In this document: positions 42,992-54,466 of the stretch, one piece after another
Numbering within the stretch: the first letter of the stretch is position 1
Layout of the letters: every line of letters starts with the position of its first letter
NCBI GenBank assembly: GCA_036346225.1
Contig: JARFIW010001176.1
Span: 1,749,884-1,813,883, forward strand
Source of the DNA: Platerodrilus igneus
Lineage: Eukaryota; Arthropoda; Insecta; Coleoptera; Lycidae
Length of the DNA: 64,000 nucleotides
Reading direction: 5' to 3'
Translations under genes and position numbers: made by a program
The notes under the pieces: model-generated
The model's database searches: none
Told to the model about the DNA's origin: nothing
What the model saw: only the letters and a program-made list of their open reading frames with translations

Positions 42992-43798
42992 AAACGATTA
43001 CGGGAGACAAATATAAATAATTACTGGAGTTCAGTCTCTATATAAATATGGGAACAAGTTTAACTAAATGCTGAAGCAATTATTAATGGAACAAAAGCGT
43101 TGATTTATGGTGAAGGAGTTTAATGCAGTACGCTAGTATATTTAAGGCGCTAGATGAGGGATGCACACAACAATTGGACCAGAGACGGATTTAAATGGAT
43201 GCAAAACAACAGGTTAGCCAATCTGAATGTTTATTATTATTTGATTATTTTATTTGTGGATATTTCATTGCACTTTGCTAAACTGAAATAACTTAAGATT
43301 AAACATTTAATTAAATATTACAAATTTAAATACTTTAAAAATTGTTTTCATGATCATTTATGTAAGGGGTCGGCAGGATTTAATTTTGGTTATACGTTGT
43401 AAATTACGTAAATAAATGAGGTTAAATGAACGTTCATAGGCTTCAGTTAATAATTAATAATACTAGTGATTTTGCTGACTTTTTGATCATCTTTGGTTAT
43501 AATAATTATGAAATTTATTGATTCAATTATTAGAAGAAAATTCCAGTTATAGAATTTTTGAGAACATATAATAATTTGTGCTTTATGGTGTTTTGGTTTA
43601 AAGATTAGAACAGGAAGGAGAGATAGATGGTAGGTTTAAAATCTTTGTTTGTCGTATTGTCGCAAGCTCCGTGACTAATTCAAAAACTGAGCTAGCCGGC
43701 GCAATCAAAATTGTATATTAAAAATCAAAAATTGACAAATTAAAAATTTATATCGTTTAATTCATAAAAAGGGCGCATAGGAGTATTGCTACAGTATC

Positions 43799-43803
<5 letters not shown>

Positions 43804-43840
<37 letters not shown>
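43804..43840. repeat. (AT)n microsatellite
   Basis: Uninterrupted alternating AT of about 36 bp. Confidence 0.95.
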
Positions 43841-43843
<3 letters not shown>

Positions 43844-44086
43844 GCTTTACTTAAAAAGTCTAAGTTATTATTTCATCTTATTAATTATTTCAATACGTTA
43901 GTATTTATCAACTTACCTTGTGTAAAAAAAATACTGCGGCTGTAGCCGTTCTTTTAGTGGTTTTCAATTACTAGTTCGATTTGAAATGGTAATTCAACTT
44001 TAAATACAAAGTTGGGTTTTCATTTCATCTTAATAACTATTAATATATATTAAGCATTCATTTGCATTCCAAATGTGGATTATTCT

Positions 44087-44089
<3 letters not shown>

Positions 44090-44140
<51 letters not shown>
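44090..44140. repeat. (CT)n/(AT)n compound microsatellite
   Basis: About 14 bp of CT followed by about 36 bp of AT, ending directly at the right arm of the inverted repeat. Confidence 0.95.
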
Positions 44141-44141
<1 letters not shown>

Positions 44142-45780
44142 CCGTGGAACCGGGATCAATCTCTGGAACTCCCTAAAAATCATTCAAGCTCATGCTCCGG
44201 TGCCTCGCCAGTTCACAAAATATTTTAATTTTCAAAAATATAAAACTTTCACAAAATTTTCCTTACCCCGCTTTCTGCTCTTTTAACTTAAGTTCTTCAG
44301 CAGCTTCCCATGGCTAGCTCAGTTGGGCCTCCTCTTGGATACCTAGATTTACTATCATACTCTTTACCGTTCACGCACACTCTCAATAAAACCACAAAAC
44401 AATACAACAATCATACAATATTTATTTACCACTACTTACAAATAATAATTCAAGATTATTTACATTTCGGTGCTCAAGTTACACTTGAATAAATTCTATC
44501 TTTGTAAAGTCCAGGGTTTTAAATTGAAATATCAAACACATTGAATGTAACAGGAGTAAATGGGCCCTGAATAATACTTTATTTTTCTTTTTTATTTATA
44601 ATTATTTCTAATTAGTACACTCTAGAGTATTGTGAGCTCATGATAACCCAGTTTATTTTATTAATCTATGCTTTTTACTTTGCATACTCTTACTACAAAC
44701 ACAAAAAAACCCATGTACTCTTAACAATAAAATTTTAAATTCATGAGGAATGTTAATAAGCTTTATATACACCTTTAGATTTATTTTCAAATACCATAAT
44801 AAAAGTTAGTTATACGTATTCTTTTCAATACGCAAAATAATGCAAAATACCATCAAAGTTCACTCTCACCCATCACAATAATTTTCATAGTTATACAAAA
44901 ACAGCAAATTCAAATGCGTTACCTGGAATTTCTTGAAGATCCCTACTCCGTTGACGATGAAGTTAAGTTCCTGCACCCTCGGTTTTGTGGTTCTGCTCTG
45001 CTTGCCGCCTCCAGCTATTTATAGATGAACACCATGTAAGTTGTGCTGCATGCTATTCGTTCAAGATCCATCCAAATCCAAATCCAAGTATATTACACTT
45101 TTTATATTGTTGCACAATTTAATTTACGTTACTTTACTTCACGAGCTTGTTAAAATATCGGTTGCACCTCAGTTAAAATTAAACTCGACACTATCCGCGT
45201 TTCAAACTATGAGGCCAACAATTTAACACTGTACTATTTAATTTAGAAATTTTAATTACTTACAAGCTCGTTAGTAGATTTCTGTACGTAGTAAGCGATG
45301 CAAATTAAAGAAGTCAAAAAGCGAAGTCAAAAGAGAGACTTAATAACTCTTCTCTCATATTTATAACTTCCCCAAACCCTCCTAACGCGAAATATTTAAT
45401 TATACTAACTCGTTCTTCAAATTTTGGTATAACTGTTTTCAAAATCTTTGAAATTTAGCTCGTTAATGCGATATTTTCTGAAAAACCCGCATTCAATTTT
45501 CCCGTGTTCGTCTGTTGTACAACTAACTATTTAGACCAATGATACTTTCCGTGATGCCTTAAAAACCCCGCCTATATTAACTCTATTCTTCTCTTATGCA
45601 TATTAGATGTTTCCTTCTACCCTCGCTTGAGTGGTAGAAAATCGATATTCTTGTCTGCGTGTTATCTAACCCACGTGGACTGAATACGTGCGTTTCGAAG
45701 TGAACTGCTATAATGCTTGTCTCACTCCGAAGCATATCATTGATTGTCCATCCCTTCTGCGCTTTAAGGAAACTTTTGGT
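44141..45780 (-). repeat. Large inverted repeat, right arm (~1.64 kb)
   Basis: Complementary partner of 40223-41870 with frequent substitutions and small indels, so the arms are old or under no gene conversion. On the minus strand it shows a TATA-like 'gttataaatatgag' near 45360, then 'gagcttgtaagtaatt' and 'gaaattccaggtaacgc', the same donor-like sites as the left arm. It holds only short chance ORFs. Confidence 0.85.
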
Positions 45781-46199
45781 TAGCGTTCAAGCGAACCGTC
45801 CGACCGTTTGCACAATATACCTCGAATCTTGTCTTTTATCTACAGCTGTGCCTAATTAACGAACGTTTTAAAATAATATTTCTTGGAGTTTGCGTTTCAA
45901 GGTATTTTATATTCAACGTCTGTTCGTTTGTTAGTAAAGCTTTTCGCCTTGTTATTATCGATTTTTCATGCTCTTATGCGTATTTAGACGTTATAACCCT
46001 TTCAATTAAACTCAATTAAATTAATTAATAATTTGCATTGGCTTATACAATTTATTTTCTTTACGAACCTATTAAATTTTAATCCCTACTTGTAAAATTA
46101 TGGTAATACTTGTTACTTTAAATTAACTAAATGAAATAAATTTCGCACGTAAATTTTGGTTGTTTCTCTATACAGGGTGTTGGAAATTGCCTTGTTCAT
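45781..46199. other. Unassigned AT-rich DNA
   Basis: No recognisable feature. Confidence 0.5.
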
Positions 46200-46560
46200 A
46201 CCTAAATTTAACCCTTTAAAACCACTACATAATCCCCCTATTTCAATTCTAGGAAAACCCCTTCCCGGTTTTTCTGAATTTAAATAACTACACTCTCATT
46301 TAATCTTACCTACTATTTCTATACACCTATCTACTCCCCTAACACTACCTATTTATCCTACCTATCACTACTTATCTATTTCTATTTATTTCTACACCTA
46401 TCTCTACTTATTTCTATCTATCTACACTTATCTTTACTTCCAATTACCTATTCACACCTATCGCTACCTTTTACCTAACTATTTCTATCTATTATTAACT
46501 TTTCACCCTCTTATTTCATTTTATTTTCTCATTTCATTTCACCCTTTCTTACAATTTAAA
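46200..46560. repeat. Pyrimidine-rich low-complexity tract (CTAT/CTAC-like)
   Basis: Plus strand consists largely of degenerate 'ctatctctact' and 'tatttctacac' units. A second tract of the same character and orientation lies at 47920-48360, on the other side of the 5S-like segment. Confidence 0.8.
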
Positions 46561-46741
46561 ACCAATTCTTACAGTTTAAAAAACGTCGATAAATACATCG
46601 CGCAAGCGCGGAATAAAAAGCGACGTCACTGGCGGTTGGTAACGCTAACCTTTGTACAGATTTTGGCGCGCCCATCTGTCAATGACGTCACCAATGCACA
46701 AATTGGCGTGTGCGTTTATTGGAGTTCGCGCGTTTGCAGAG

Positions 46742-46785
46742 TTAAGCATCTCTCGCTCTGGTCAGTACTTGGATGGGTGGACCCT
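46742..46785 (+). pseudogene. 5S rRNA-like fragment, 3' half
   Basis: Reads 'gttaagcatctctcgctctg' then 'gtcagtacttggatgggtgg', which corresponds to the 3' part of the insect 5S rRNA (block C region GGTTAGTACTTGGATGGG). A T-run follows at about 46787, like a Pol III terminator. The 5' half is not joined to it. 5S rRNA is a structural RNA of the large ribosomal subunit; this fragment is a pseudogene or the head of a 5S-derived repeat. Confidence 0.8.
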
Positions 46786-47138
46786 GTTTTTTTTTTTTAG
46801 CAACGTACCTATACATATAGCAGTTGCAGGGCCGTGTAGTACATATCGACATGGAAGTACATAATTTTTTAACAATCCCGTACACGAGTTCAATGCAAGT
46901 TTCGGTGCTGCGTATGATTTTCGTAAAGGATGGTAAATCATCTCATGCAGCTGAAATTGAATTTGCAGAAGAGGGTGCTCGCTATGATATAAGGTTTATC
47001 TCGCATTTCGGTCCACTTCTCGGCCGTCGGATATTAAATTTTCGAGTAATTTTAAGAAAACTCGGAGTTCTAATATTTGCTAGGTGCATTCGCATAAGCA
47101 CTTTACATACCCGGAACGCGATTTTTAATCCAGACAAC
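46786..47138. other. Spacer between the two 5S-like halves
   Basis: Falls within a 163-residue plus frame (46824-47315) that also runs through the 5S 5' half, so that frame is not credible as a gene. The region 46600-46700 just upstream is CpG-richer and has two GACGTCA sites (about 46620 and 46684). Confidence 0.5.
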
Positions 47139-47139
47139 G

Positions 47140-47181
47140 ACTATACCACGTTGAAAAGCACCGGTTCTCGTCCCAGTCCGC
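47140..47181 (+). pseudogene. 5S rRNA-like fragment, 5' half
   Basis: Reads 'acaacgactataccacgttg' and 'caccggttctcgtcc', matching the first ~40 nt of insect 5S rRNA (CAACGACCATACCACG... CGGTTCTCGTCC) with about five changes. Similarity stops after the GTTCTCGTCC block. It lies downstream of the 3' half in the same orientation, so the two halves are in permuted order. Confidence 0.82.
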
Positions 47182-47919
47182 CGTATGCTTTCAGAAGAGA
47201 CGGACGCGATTCTGTAAAGCTCCGAGTCTACCTGAATTTATTGTGTAAAACTTCCACTCCCGCAAATGTATTATTATTGATACAAGTTGTAGGGATGTAT
47301 TTACGCAATATATAAAGTAAATTTACAACAATTATGTCAATAAGGTACTCACATAATAGGTCCAGATTCCCACGAAGTACGCCAATCGTCCTTCAAGATA
47401 GATAAAGATGGCGTCAGCACGTCCATAAGGGCAGCTGCTGGCCCCTTGAAGGCAATTAACGGAGGGTACGTCTGACGTACATCCAAATGGCTTGGACTCG
47501 ATCTCAGGGCTCCACTCCGGAGTAATTAAAGATGGTGCTCCGGCGTGGAATGCGGTTCTGCCAACGGCTACAAATTCATCACCTACCTATGCAGGGAGCG
47601 GAAAGGAAACATGGTATAAGGGCGACAAACAAAGATAATCAGGCAAGGATATCTACATAGATAAAGATAACGATACGTTACCGAAAAACGTCCACTGCAC
47701 TCGAAGGTTCTGGCAAAAAAGCCACGTTACAGAGCCTCACGGAAACACTTCTCCCCACTTTGTCCTTACTCCACTCGCGTCGCGCAATCTGGCGCAAACG
47801 CACTGTGACGTAACGGAAATACGCGCACCGAGTCTTTTGAATTTATGGCGCGAAACTTCCGCACATCAAAATTAACCTAAAACAATGTTTAGTGCCAATT
47901 TGGCACGTAACACCTTTCG
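47182..47919. other. Unassigned, CpG-richer segment
   Basis: GC and CpG content are above the surrounding level to about 47880 ('ggcgcgaaacttccgcac' near 47850). No protein family recognised. It could be the remainder of the 5S-associated repeat. Confidence 0.4.
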
Positions 47920-48360
47920 TCCTTTATTGACTCTTTACGTACCTCTTTTATACTTTTCTCTTTATCTTCACTTTTCATATCTTTTAACCCTACCTACTAT
48001 CACTATCTTTCTTATCCTAACTCTACCTACTTAATTCTATATCTATATCTAACTATCTCCCATATTTATCCTATATCTAGTTATATTTTCTATAAACACT
48101 TACTTCTACTCTTCTATATACACCTATTTGATCCCTATCTTTTAAAATTTTACTCTATTACACACCTATCTCTACTTTTCTATATACACCTATTCTTACT
48201 TGTCCTATCTCTAACTATTCTACTTCTACACTAAAATTCACCTATCTCTATCTCTTTGTCATTACACTTCATCTTGCTCATTTAAACCTAACTCTTTTCT
48301 TGACCCTCCAAGTCTTTCTTCTTACAATCCTAATACGCTTCATCCATATATCTCCTCCTT
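47920..48360. repeat. Pyrimidine-rich low-complexity tract, second
   Basis: Degenerate 'ctatctctac', 'ctatatctat' and 'cttctatatacac' units like those at 46200-46560, same strand. Confidence 0.8.
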
Positions 48361-50077
48361 CTTACTGTTTTGAGAAGCAGTTGCGGCACTAAGTACAATG
48401 TGTTTAATACGTTGGAGTGGCGCTGTTACGATCGGTTTTATTTCCGTCCCGGAATACATTCTGTGAGATCTTTTTTAATCGCGGATCAATGTGGATGGGC
48501 AAAACCAGATCTTCATCCTCCCTATCCCGCTTGGACTTTTGGGAATACTTGTGGATCCATTATGTAATGTAATATTTCTATTTTAGGTACGCTATTTTAG
48601 TCCTGCAGGAGTTCTATAACTATTGAAGGTGTTGAGATACCGTTTTGCTTCCGTACACGTCAGTAATATTGTGTTTAACGTATTTTTGTATTAGACTGAT
48701 TAATTTTCAGGTCATCTGCATGTCGCGTCTTTTCAAGTATTATTATGTTATTGCAGATGGAATCAAATACTAATAGTCCAAAGAAGAATATACGCCATAA
48801 TTAGTAGCACTACGACATCTAATATTTACTTATTCAATTACACAATTGCATGCATACAAAATTCCAACCCATCAAACCTGATATTTCTTGACTTTTGACA
48901 GTAAAATAAACACGACGTGACGGATTCATATATCGCTCACCATTTAATCGTAGGAATATGCTAATGAATATAGGTGAGGTTGGTTGGTACTTCTAAATAA
49001 CCGTTCCAATGTCTTAATCTTTCGCATGTAATAAATGCACATAACCTCGTTTACTCAACAGCAATCAAACAATAATTACAGCATATCATTGTTTTAAAAT
49101 TCAATATTGAAACGTTATAACGACAATGTTAGTCAGTACACAGTTGGTAGTTCTGGTGGAATGCGAGGTCATAGGTGAGGATAGTCCGATCATAATTAAG
49201 TTTCCCTGCGATTGCAAGCTCCCTGCCAGTAATAGATATAATAAAGGGGCGGGGGAGCGAGGTAATTGCCAGGTACGAGCTGATTTATATACTTACTCTC
49301 CAGTCGGGGCTTCAATTTTTATACAGCATTCAAGTTCGTTCATTTCTTCACTTCTCTTCTCTCTACTCTATTAATTTCTTAACAACAACAGCCTTTGCGA
49401 GCTTTAGTACGCCCAAATTCTAGCCATTTATTTCGTTTGAAGAGATGTTTATCTATGTTCGATTATTATTAAACCTTGATTGGTTTTTTTTGGACGGAGG
49501 TGTAAATTGTTCTTTTTTGAATTAATTAGGTTCGTTGCTTTGATTATAATATTAATTAAAACAGCTAAGTTTGGGTAGACATGCTTTTTTCTTAGGTTCT
49601 TAGAAGAAAGATAATGAATACTAGAACGTGTGAGAACGCGTGTCGTTGCTATAAACTGGGAAATAATTAAAATCTCTAAACTTTTTCAAGATGAAACTCG
49701 TTACTGTCTAATTACTTATTGAGCAAGAAACAGCAGGAGTTTATCTTCGCAATGGTTGTTGGTATATATCATAGGACTTGAACCAATAAATTAAACTTAG
49801 TTAAAAATAGATGCTACTCATCCTAGTCCACGCCAAAACGCTTATAACTAACTAATCGTCAGGCATTTTTGGGGGTTAAAAACGAAGTTCTAATCATCGC
49901 GAACAGTTTTGTCTTCGTATAAGTTCTGCGAGAATGTAACATTCAAGTTTCACTTAATTTAGCGTCTTTAGTGAATGATGATGGGGTGCTTGAGTAAACC
50001 CCTATTTATCTGTACGCCCTTAATTTTTGGTTTTTTTGGAGACTTTTTGTTTCCATTTTCTATTTATCTAATAGAGG
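48361..50077. other. Unassigned DNA before the BEL element
   Basis: Short frames (65 residues at 48370-48567, 82 residues at 49126-49374) match nothing recognised. The first lies in a locally GC-richer stretch. No repeats of note. Confidence 0.45.
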
Positions 50078-50484
50078 TATTTAATGCGCGGGGCGTCTTA
50101 TAATGTTAATAACGACCTACCTCCGCCTTATTCTTTTGTTCTAAGTGTCGTTCTTATTCTTCCACGAAGTGGACTGTATGGCGAATTCATTGGACATGTT
50201 ACGTTTGCACTTTCACTGTGTTTTTTCAGGGGTTATCACATAAAATCACATTCAGCTACACTAACGACTTAACTCACGTTATCGAACCGAACCGTTTCAC
50301 TTCGATGTCCATGAGCAAGTTTTTGTCACTACCCCTTTTTCAACTTAATTTACACAGGCACAAAGGAGGTTTTATGACAATATATAACGGCACAAGGGAT
50401 GATAGCTTTACTATTTGATTTACAACTACGAATTTACAACGACTTAAAATTAAACCCGAAAACGTGCTACAAAAAGATCAAACA
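50078..50484 (-). repeat. 3' LTR of the BEL element
   Basis: About 407 bp, sharing with the other LTR 'tttaatgcgcgg', 'aagtggactgtatggcgaat', 'ttatcgaaccgaaccgtttc' and 'ttgatttacaactacgaatt'. It begins TGTTTGATC on the minus strand, preceded by a G/A-rich tract usable as polypurine primer. Confidence 0.9.
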
Positions 50485-50605
50485 TCTCGCCCACCAAAAT
50501 AAATATGAACTAACTTATTTTATATTTAAAAATAATTAGGGCTAACTAAGAAACCTAAACCGACAAACTTATATATGTGAATATATGCATATATACCATT
50601 AAATA

Positions 50606-51715
50606 TTAAGTAACTGGCAGTAAACATAGATTCACTAGAGGACGTTTAACTAACCCTTGGACTGTCTTGACTGTAGTTACACGAACGATACCATCCCTAC
50701 CAGGATGAACATCCCCTATTCTTCCCAAACGCCACTGTAGAGGGGGCTTATTTTCTTCCTTTAAGAGGACAAGCGAATCAATAGGTAGGGTAGCAGAATT
50801 CCTCAACCACTTACTTTTCTGTTGCAACATGTGCAGGTATTCAGCACTCGATTTTTCCAAAACCCTTGTTGCATTTGCTGAAACAGTAGCCAGCGATCTA
50901 AACGAGAAGCGTTTATGGACAACAAATCCTGATCTGGTAACACCGAGACTGATTCAACATTAAAAGAATGACCCGGGATCAAATACGAAAAATCATGCCA
51001 TTCGCAACTCAGTGCGCATAGTGGACCTGAGTTGAGAATCGCTTTGACTTGAATCAATATCGTCGAGAATTCTTCAAACGACAAAATTTGTTCACCGATA
51101 ATTCTTTTCAAATGGGATTTTACCGATTTAATCCCGGCCTCCCACAACCCACCAAAATGAGGAGCAGCGGGAGGGTTAAACACAAATTAGATTCCCTTAA
51201 CGCCTGCCGACTGATGCATCAATTGAGAGATTTCAAAAGATGCCCCAACGAAATTGGTGCCATTATCACAATATATTTGAATACATTTTCCTCTTCGAGA
51301 TATAAATCGATGTAAAGCACCCAAGAAAGCGTCTGTCGACAAGTTAGACACTAATTCCAAATGGATAACTTTAGTGTTGAAACAATTAAATAAGCAAATG
51401 TGCGCTTTCAATAATTTTGCGCCATGACACAGATTCATCGTGACAGAAAGGTCCACCAAAAGGCGACTCCCTTATGTAAAGACGCCTTACCTGGAGTTAA
51501 CCTAGAAGCTGGTAAATCCCCCATAAGGGGGCATAAAGCCACAGGGTTTACACGAAAACAACGAATGCAGGATTTCAAACATTGTCGATTCAATAATTTT
51601 CAGTTAATAAAAATTGAGTTGTTTGATTTCAGGATGTAGATGTCTTTCATGACAATCTAATTTAATAATTTCAGTCAACCGATGCGACTGAGGAAGCAAA
51701 ATTGGAAATTTTGCA
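50606..51715 (-). pseudogene. BEL/Pao integrase and C-terminal domain
   Basis: From the N side: a zinc-binding region around 51700-51480 with wording CIRCFRVNPVALCPLMGDLP; the core at 51459-51187 (TKVIHLELVSNLSTDAFLGA, then CDNGTNFVGA with a catalytic Asp); after a frameshift, FNPPAAPHFGGLWEAGIKSV (51180-51120), which carries the region of the catalytic Glu. The terminal part at 50860-50606 (PPLQWRLGRIGDVHPGRDGI, RVTTVKT) is the DUF5641-type end of BEL pol and has its own stop at 50606. Frameshifts at about 51185 and 50850 split it. It would insert element cDNA into the host genome. Confidence 0.9.
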
Positions 51716-52760
51716 TCATGCGATAACTCTGAATTGTAGGCGACCGCCCACCCTCAACAAATCACGACTCTCTAGAAACGGACTAAGGCTACGAAGTTGT
51801 TTACTAACAAGTTTTCCAGTTTTAATATTTGCTATATCTTGGGCAAAAACATGTGCTTGAACTCTTTTAATCAATAAATGTATAGCCTCTTGCTGCTGAG
51901 TTAGGAACAAACCATCAGAATATTTTGAACGCAAATCCGCCAGATATTGAACATTACGAATGAAATGACGAATACATGTAATACTCTTACAAATTTTCTG
52001 CAGTTTTGAAAATTTATCCAATAACAAATCTAAAAAATTCTCAGACAACGACTGTTAACGACAGAGTACGATATTCGGCATCCATCTGAGATGAGTAAAT
52101 AAGTTTTGGCAGTGACGTTACTGGCCATTCTTCGCTACGACGCACTAACCAGGAAAGCCCTGTCTACCAAATGGATGATGAACCAATTCTGAAGCCAAAA
52201 GTCCACGTGAGGCACAATCCGCAGGGTTGTCCTGGGACTTAAAATGAAACCACGAAGATGGAGGGATACGTTCTTAAATATGCGAAATGCGATTGCTAAC
52301 AAGTGTCTTCCACTTATGCGAGGAAGACCGAATCCAAGACAAAACAACAGTGGAATCTGACCACGCGAAAATACTAGTAAATGATCAACTATCTGTATAA
52401 GTATTTTTGACGAAATCTACTAATTCTGCCAAGAATACGGCAGCACACATTTCGAGACGGGGCAGTGAAACGCAATTAGTAGGAACAACCTTCGATTTTG
52501 CGCATATTAATGACATGGCAATATTAACTTCTAAATCGAACGAAGGAAAATAAACGACAGCTGCATATCCGGCTTCAGAAGCATCACAGAACCCATGCAA
52601 CTCCGCCCTTTTTAAATTACTACATATGATGCCGCGCGAAATCTTAATATTCGAAACCGCTGGCAATTCACCCAAAAAATGTTTCCATTTTTCTACGACT
52701 TCCAATGGTGGCTCTTGGTCTCAACCGATGCCTAAGAGCCAAAGATCTTGAACTAAACGT
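51716..52760 (-). pseudogene. BEL/Pao RNase H and pre-integrase region
   Basis: RNase H begins at 52705-52385: AELHGFCDASEAGYAAVVYF, then ICAKSKVVPTNCVSLPRLEM and LAELVDFV. After a frame change at about 52380 the remains of W-S-D-S-T-like text and 'FVANR', then DNPADCASRGLLASELVHH, are spread over two frames to 52135. The stretch 52048-51716 (LLIKRVQAHVFAQDI, then LSPFLESRDLLRVGGRLQ) is the usual link to integrase. At least two frameshifts are present. Confidence 0.85.
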
Positions 52761-53195
52761 TTAGCCAAAAATTACTAAAAGCGTTATCAAACCGAGAGGA
52801 TCGAAATTTTTTAGAATAGCTAACAAAATATTACGCTTAATGCAAGTGCTCTCTTCAGACAAAAATCTTTTAATAGAAATCGATCTCGTACCCACGAACG
52901 AGTGTTTAGAAATTTTAAAGGACAAGGACACTACAAAACGACCGTCTTTGTTACGTCTATAATTTTCCACAAATTCCTTTTCACATCTTTCTTCTTCAGG
53001 AGATACGTGTTTCTTGAAGGAAAGCTTTTCTAATTCCCAAAATCGACGAATGTCGCCGTCAAAGGGCTCAACGAAAGCACACAAAGACGTAATAGAATTA
53101 TTCGGGGAAAGGACCTTTCCCGTTAACACCCAACCAAAGGTTGTTTTAATAGCTACTGGCTCGTTAGCGACACCCGAACGAGATTCGTTCTACAA
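52761..53195 (-). pseudogene. BEL/Pao pre-RT segment fused to post-RT motif, RT core absent
   Basis: One 122-residue open frame (53129-52761). It starts with the pre-RT text RRFWELEKLSFKKHVSPEEE and DGRFVVSLSFK, then RSISIKRFLSEES. It passes directly to CIKRNILLAILKNFDPLGLI, which is the block found after RT (family wording KR-xILS-xIA-xIFDPLGL). In complete BEL elements some 250-350 residues with the YVDD box lie between these blocks. The join is in frame, so the deletion length is a multiple of three or was tolerated. Without RT the element cannot make cDNA. Confidence 0.85.
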
Positions 53196-53198
53196 AAC

Positions 53199-53666
53199 CT
53201 AAGCAAAGATTTCTGCTCCGAGCAGCATGTCAATCTTACCAGGAATATTAAAATTAGAAGCAACTAAGGCCAAACCTCGAGTATGCGACCACTCCTTGGC
53301 CTCTATAGACGACGAAGGTAATTGATTACAAATGTTAGGTAAAATATAACAATCAATTTCATATGCTGGACGCCTTGCTCCCGAGGGCCTGACTACACAC
53401 GATAGTGCACCAGACACCAACGACGAATTCAAGTCAAGTCCTGGAACAGTGACATTGACTCTCCGTTTCTTTAAACCTAATTTCTGACGGCAACTTTCAG
53501 TCATAGAACTTTCCATGGATCCGTTATCAAAAATTACACGAACATATTGCAATTTTCCTGTATAATCGAGCACCGACACTATTGCCATAACTAACAGCGT
53601 GGTTGTATGTTCTAATGACGTCGAAATTAACGAGCTAGTGGCAGGTTGTTCATGCACAACCGCCAA
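53199..53666 (-). pseudogene. BEL/Pao aspartic protease (DUF1758-type), DNG active site
   Basis: 155 residues open from 53666. Contains YVRVIFDNGSMESSMTESCR at about 53545-53490, then LGLKKRRVNVTVPGL, and IDMLLGAEIFA at the end, the C-terminal 'D-LLGAD-F' block. The family active site is D-(S/T)-G; here it reads D-N-G, a change that probably abolishes proteolysis. The enzyme would cleave Gag-Pol. It is separated by stops from the knuckle region and from the pre-RT segment. Confidence 0.88.
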
Positions 53667-53750
53667 CGACAGATTGTCTTCAATAGGTCTACTAGTAGAA
53701 GCAAGTCTAGGCGCCGCTCTCCGAAGAGACGCTGACCTTTGACGATGAGT

Positions 53751-54466
53751 TTATCTGCGTGGAGACACCGATTTTTCTCGTTTATCGAAGTGAAGTAACG
53801 AATTGTGCGACTGATGACATTTTCTACACGACCAATCTAACTTACAATTTCTCACCGAATGTGAAGTATTTAAACATTTAATACAAAGATTTTTAACATT
53901 TATTACCTCAAATCTTTCTTCAGGGGTTTTATCGAGAAACTGTTTACATCTATAAATAGGATGCACAGCTTGACACAGACTACAATTTTTACCATCATTG
54001 GTGGTACCAACTAATGAAGTTGTAGCCGAAGTGCTAACGAACTTTCCTTTTTGCTCTTGTTTCACAGAATCTCGAGATTTTAAGCATGTTCCTGAAGCAA
54101 TGTCATTTATCGCTTATAAATTGCATGATAACTCTCAAAGTCCGAAATACATCCTGAGAATCGCGGGACTGATAGGTGTTTCAAGCGATCACCACTATTT
54201 ATCGGCAAAGGATTATATATATTTTCCACCTGCGGTTTATTTTTCACAAGATCTAATTCACATTGTTCAACGATAATACGAATATCTAATAGATAATCAT
54301 CGATTTTCAGCCTAAGAGCCAAGAATTCGTCCAATTGTTCACTTTCTTCATCTTTGTCAAAACATTTGAAATGAGTTTCAATTTGCTCGACACTTTTAAT
54401 CGATGCTCTAACTAAAGCAATCCATACATTTTCCGGTTGATTAATCTTTCTGTATATATGATCCAA
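53751..54466 (-). pseudogene. BEL/Pao gag with zinc knuckles
   Basis: Two overlapping frames. The upstream one (54466-54107) has ENVWIALVRASIKSVEQIET, a helical acidic stretch (DEESEQLDEFLALRL) and ends LKHLSVPRFSGCISDFESYH, the 'LP-F-G--E-W--F' start of BEL capsid. The next (54065-53751) has two cysteine blocks, CSLCQAVHPIYRC and LCIKCLNTSHSVRNC followed by CRKCHQSHNSLLH. The capsid middle between them has been lost, since family proteins have some 150 residues here. A stop and frame change separate the halves. Confidence 0.86.

Larger units (their letters stand above)
41871..44140. other. Loop between the inverted arms, with microsatellites
   Basis: AT-rich, no gene recognised. (AT)n runs are at 42065-42120 (interrupted), 43804-43840 and, after a short CT run, 44104-44139, the last abutting the right arm directly. 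A short TAAAGAA-type minisatellite is listed separately. Confidence 0.6.

Noticed and set aside
46600..46700. CpG-richer segment with GACGTCA sites as a host promoter
   Set aside because: No downstream first exon could be supported, and the adjacent 5S-like sequence explains the unusual composition at least as well.
46824..47315. 163-residue plus-strand ORF
   Set aside because: It runs through the 5S rRNA-like 5' half and shows no protein family wording; more likely a chance frame in a CpG-richer, stop-poor stretch.
48370..48567. 65-residue ORF in a GC-richer patch
   Set aside because: No recognisable domain, no splice context that makes sense with the Serrate exon, too short.
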